Origin: Rhodospirillales bacterium
GTDB taxonomy: Bacteria; Pseudomonadota; Alphaproteobacteria; MPNO01; UBA2964
Direction: 5' to 3'
Length of the DNA: 8,293 bases
NCBI GenBank assembly: GCA_002727395.1
Contig: PBWY01000038.1
Location: 1-8,293, forward strand
Positions 5,951 through 8,293 of the stretch are shown here, in pieces. Every line of letters begins with the position of its first letter. Position 1 is the first letter of the stretch. The translations under genes and the position numbers were made by a program. The notes under the pieces were generated by a model. That model was given only the letters and a program-made list of their open reading frames with translations. It ran no database searches and was not told the origin of the DNA.

Positions 5951-8032
5951 ATGCGACCTGAAATTCTTTTTCCATTGTTCGCGCCGGTTCAGACGTTACC
6001 CGGTATAGGTCCTAGATTATCTGGCTTTGTATCCAAAGTATGCGGACCCAATATTATTGACCTCTGTTGGCATTTACCTATTGGATTTATCGATAGACGC
6101 TATTCACCCGACGTCGCTAATGTTTTGCCGGGCAGTATTGCGACGATTAAGCTTAAAATTTTGGACCATCAGCCTCCCAAGAGTAGAAAACTACCTTACA
6201 AAGTTATATGTGGGGATAACACCGGCGAAATGGAATTAGTATTTTTTCATTCAAGAGCAGATTATTTGGTACACATGTTGCCAGTGGGTGAAACTCGAAT
6301 AGTCAGTGGCAAGGTCGATATATTTAAGGGGAAGGTCCAAATGAGCCACCCTGATAGGATAGGCCTGCCTGAAGAAGCCTCAGTGATTCAAACAATTGAA
6401 CCTGTTTACCGCCTGACAGCAGGTTTAACCTCAAAACCCCTTCTTAAGGCAATAAAAGGAGCGCTCTTAAAAACAGGGGTTCTGCCAGAATGGCAGGATT
6501 TAACGTGGCTTAAAAGACAGAAATTTCCGGCATGGCGTGATGCCCTCCTCAAAGTCCATGCACCGAAAAATGAATCAGATGTTGGAAATAATTCCACTGC
6601 CCGAAGACGGCTAATATATGATGAATTACTCGCAGACCAACTGGCATTAACTATCGTGCGCTCACTGAATCGAAAAAAGTCCGGTAGAATTATAAAATCA
6701 GATAATGGTCTAATTAAAAAGATTATGGGTAAGTTGCCCTTCGAATTAACTACCGGACAAAAAGGAGCACTTAATGAAATTTTATCAGATATGGCTGAGC
6801 CATATCGTATGCTTCGACTGATACAAGGAGATGTAGGCAGCGGAAAAACGGTTGTAGCATTTCTTGCGATGATCAGGGCTGTAGAATGTCAACTGCAAGC
6901 CGCGTTGATGGCGCCGACCGAAGTATTAGTGCTGCAACATTACAAAACACTTAAACCCTGGGGTGAGTATATCGGGGTAAATATAGAAATTCTGACAGGA
7001 AAAGATAATAAGGCCCATCGCAAAAACGTTTTAGATGGACTTATTAATGGTGATATTTCCATTATCATTGGGACGCATGCTCTATTGCAGGATGACGTCC
7101 ACTTTAAAGATCTTGGATTGGCAGTAATAGATGAACAACACCGGTTTGGTGTTCATCAGCGTTTAATGTTAAATGAAAAGGGAAAAAAAGCTGATATGCT
7201 AGTCATGACAGCCACACCAATACCCAGAACATTAATGCTTTGTGCCTATAGTGACCTGGATTCATCACGTTTGGTAGAAAAACCAGCAGGTCGGCAGGAG
7301 GTTGAAACCCGAGCAGTGCCTACGACAAGACTTGAGGAAATAATTGATAGACTCAAGCACACCCTAGATGAAGGAGCCCGAGCATTCTGGGTTTGTCCTC
7401 TAGTTGAGGAATCAGAACTAATGGATCTTGAAGCGGCAACGGACAGATATAAGTTTCTGGATAGTCGCTTTAAGGGGCGCGTGGGCCTTTTACATGGAAA
7501 AATGAAGCCGTCTGAAAAAGAAAAGGTAATGAAATCCTTTATGGAGGGTGAGTTAAATATCCTGGTCGCCACGACTGTTATAGAAGTAGGAGTGGATATA
7601 CCTGATGCAAATATAATGATTGTTGAACACGCTGAACGCTTTGGTTTAGCTCAGTTACATCAACTCAGGGGTCGCGTAGGTCGTGGTATAAAATCCTCTG
7701 CTTGTATTTTGATGTATTCGAACCCTCTATCAGAAAACGCCCGTGCGAGAATAAAAATATTAAGGGAAACTGATGATGGTTTTAGGATAGCAGAAGAAGA
7801 TCTGAAGTTGAGAGGCGCCGGAGAATTACTAGGAACGCGTCAAAGTGGCCTCCCTGTATTTCGAATGGCAGATATAGTTAGCCACCAGGACCTTATGGTG
7901 GCGGCAAAAGATGACGCAAAATTAATTATCGAACGTGATCCTTATTTAAACAGTAAACGAGGCGAGGCACTTCGCATACTCCTCTATCTTTTCCAAAAGG
8001 ATAACGTCGTTCAAACACTTAGATCGGGATAA
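5951..8032 (+). CDS. recG: ATP-dependent DNA helicase RecG
   Basis: A superfamily-2 double-stranded DNA translocase that regresses stalled replication forks and processes D-loops, R-loops and Holliday junctions. It has 693 residues, the same length as E. coli RecG. The N-terminal wedge region contains LPGIGPRLSGF (16-26) and an OB-fold from about 60 to 137 that binds the branch point; RRRLIYDELLADQ (218-230) leads into the motor. Motor motifs are complete: Walker A GDVGSGKT (293-300), DEQH (394-397), TATPIPRT from 420, QLRGRVGRG from 571, and the RecG-specific region EEDLKLRGAGELLGTRQSG (615-633). The start ATG 5951 directly follows an in-frame TAA (5948-5950), so no longer form is possible, and MRPEILFPLFAPV is a typical alphaproteobacterial N-terminus. 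No Shine-Dalgarno sequence is visible upstream. recG diverges from sdhE with 83 bases between starts and converges on the DUF502 gene with 6 bases between stops. Confidence 0.97.
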   Translation: MRPEILFPLFAPVQTLPGIGPRLSGFVSKVCGPNIIDLCWHLPIGFIDRRYSPDVANVLPGSIATIKLKILDHQPPKSRKLPYKVICGDNTGEMELVFFHSRADYLVHMLPVGETRIVSGKVDIFKGKVQMSHPDRIGLPEEASVIQTIEPVYRLTAGLTSKPLLKAIKGALLKTGVLPEWQDLTWLKRQKFPAWRDALLKVHAPKNESDVGNNSTARRRLIYDELLADQLALTIVRSLNRKKSGRIIKSDNGLIKKIMGKLPFELTTGQKGALNEILSDMAEPYRMLRLIQGDVGSGKTVVAFLAMIRAVECQLQAALMAPTEVLVLQHYKTLKPWGEYIGVNIEILTGKDNKAHRKNVLDGLINGDISIIIGTHALLQDDVHFKDLGLAVIDEQHRFGVHQRLMLNEKGKKADMLVMTATPIPRTLMLCAYSDLDSSRLVEKPAGRQEVETRAVPTTRLEEIIDRLKHTLDEGARAFWVCPLVEESELMDLEAATDRYKFLDSRFKGRVGLLHGKMKPSEKEKVMKSFMEGELNILVATTVIEVGVDIPDANIMIVEHAERFGLAQLHQLRGRVGRGIKSSACILMYSNPLSENARARIKILRETDDGFRIAEEDLKLRGAGELLGTRQSGLPVFRMADIVSHQDLMVAAKDDAKLIIERDPYLNSKRGEALRILLYLFQKDNVVQTLRSG

Positions 8033-8038
8033 AAATCT

Positions 8039-8293
8039 TTATTCAATTGGAATCGTTCTGTTATCCCCATTAGACGCATTCACCTTAACACCCCTTTCGT
8101 TCTGTGGCCTTCGGTCAGGGGGTGTCACTATTCCACCAGAAATCACCATTTTTATTCCCTCCTCTACCGTCATAGATAAAACAACGAGCTCCCGACGAGG
8201 CAGAAAAAGGAGGTAGCCGGAGGTTGGATTCGGTGTTGTTGGCAGGAAGACATTCACAATGTCGTCCTTTGTAGAGTTCTGGATTTCACCTTG
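8039..8293 (-). CDS. DUF502 (COV1-like) membrane protein, C-terminal part, runs off right edge
   Basis: The frame is open from the right edge to the TAA at 8039-8041, giving the last 84 residues of a longer protein. It contains the DUF502 signature VNVFLPTTPNPTSGYLLFLP, followed by a VEEGIKMVISGGIV helix and a short polar, low-complexity tail. DUF502 proteins are small integral membrane proteins of unknown biochemical role, related to plant COV1; the two N-terminal membrane helices expected for the family would lie beyond the window. An internal GTG at 8257 is not the start, because conserved family sequence continues upstream of it (residues GEIQNSTKDDI). The stop lies 6 bases from the recG stop in convergent orientation. 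Family assignment is firm; function is not known. Confidence 0.9.
   Translation of the reverse strand, partial: QGEIQNSTKDDIVNVFLPTTPNPTSGYLLFLPRRELVVLSMTVEEGIKMVISGGIVTPPDRRPQNERGVKVNASNGDNRTIPIE

Noticed and set aside
7246..7572. Minus-strand frame of 108 residues inside recG
   Set aside because: It is a Ser/Arg-rich shadow of the recG motor region; recG coding is continuous and conserved there.
1..8293. CRISPR arrays, insertion sequences, tRNA or rRNA genes, phage or toxin-antitoxin modules
   Set aside because: No regularly spaced repeats, transposase motifs, terminal inverted repeats or RNA-gene signatures were seen on either strand.

Overview
The window looks like a chromosomal segment of an AT-rich alphaproteobacterium. 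The main clue is the divergent pair recG / sdhE-mfd with a DUF502 (COV1-family) gene convergent to recG. I recall this neighbourhood as typical of Alphaproteobacteria, and the RecG N-terminus also reads like that class. No finer taxonomic call is justified from the sequence alone, and no ribosomal or tRNA gene is present to help.

Layout from left to right: (1) the 5' end of an unrecognised gene on the minus strand that runs off the left edge (1-166). (2) A 188-base divergent intergenic region holding a strong imperfect hairpin (210-243). (3) Two plus-strand genes, an EgtD-type histidine Nalpha-trimethyltransferase (355-1332) and a FrnE-like DsbA-family thioredoxin-fold protein with an unusual CPWS active site (1398-2030). 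(4) Convergent to these, with a 25-base gap, mfd (transcription-repair coupling factor, 2056-5598, minus). It is preceded and overlapped by 4 bases by sdhE (succinate dehydrogenase flavinylation factor, 5595-5867, minus). (5) An 83-base divergent promoter region. (6) recG (5951-8032, plus). (7) The 3' end of a DUF502 membrane-protein gene (8039 to the right edge, minus), convergent to recG with a 6-base gap.

Functionally, Mfd and RecG are sister superfamily-2 DNA translocases. Mfd removes stalled RNA polymerase and recruits UvrA; RecG remodels stalled replication forks and branched DNA. SdhE helps attach FAD to succinate dehydrogenase and has no obvious mechanistic link to repair, but it shares a transcript with mfd. 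EgtD makes hercynine, the first intermediate of ergothioneine, yet no EgtB is visible here; the enzyme for the next step must lie outside the window or be missing. Except for the left-edge fragment, every gene falls into a known family. I found no mobile element, CRISPR array, RNA gene or convincing new system. The points most worth a second look are the unknown left-edge gene, the hairpin beside it, and the EgtD plus CPWS-FrnE pair.
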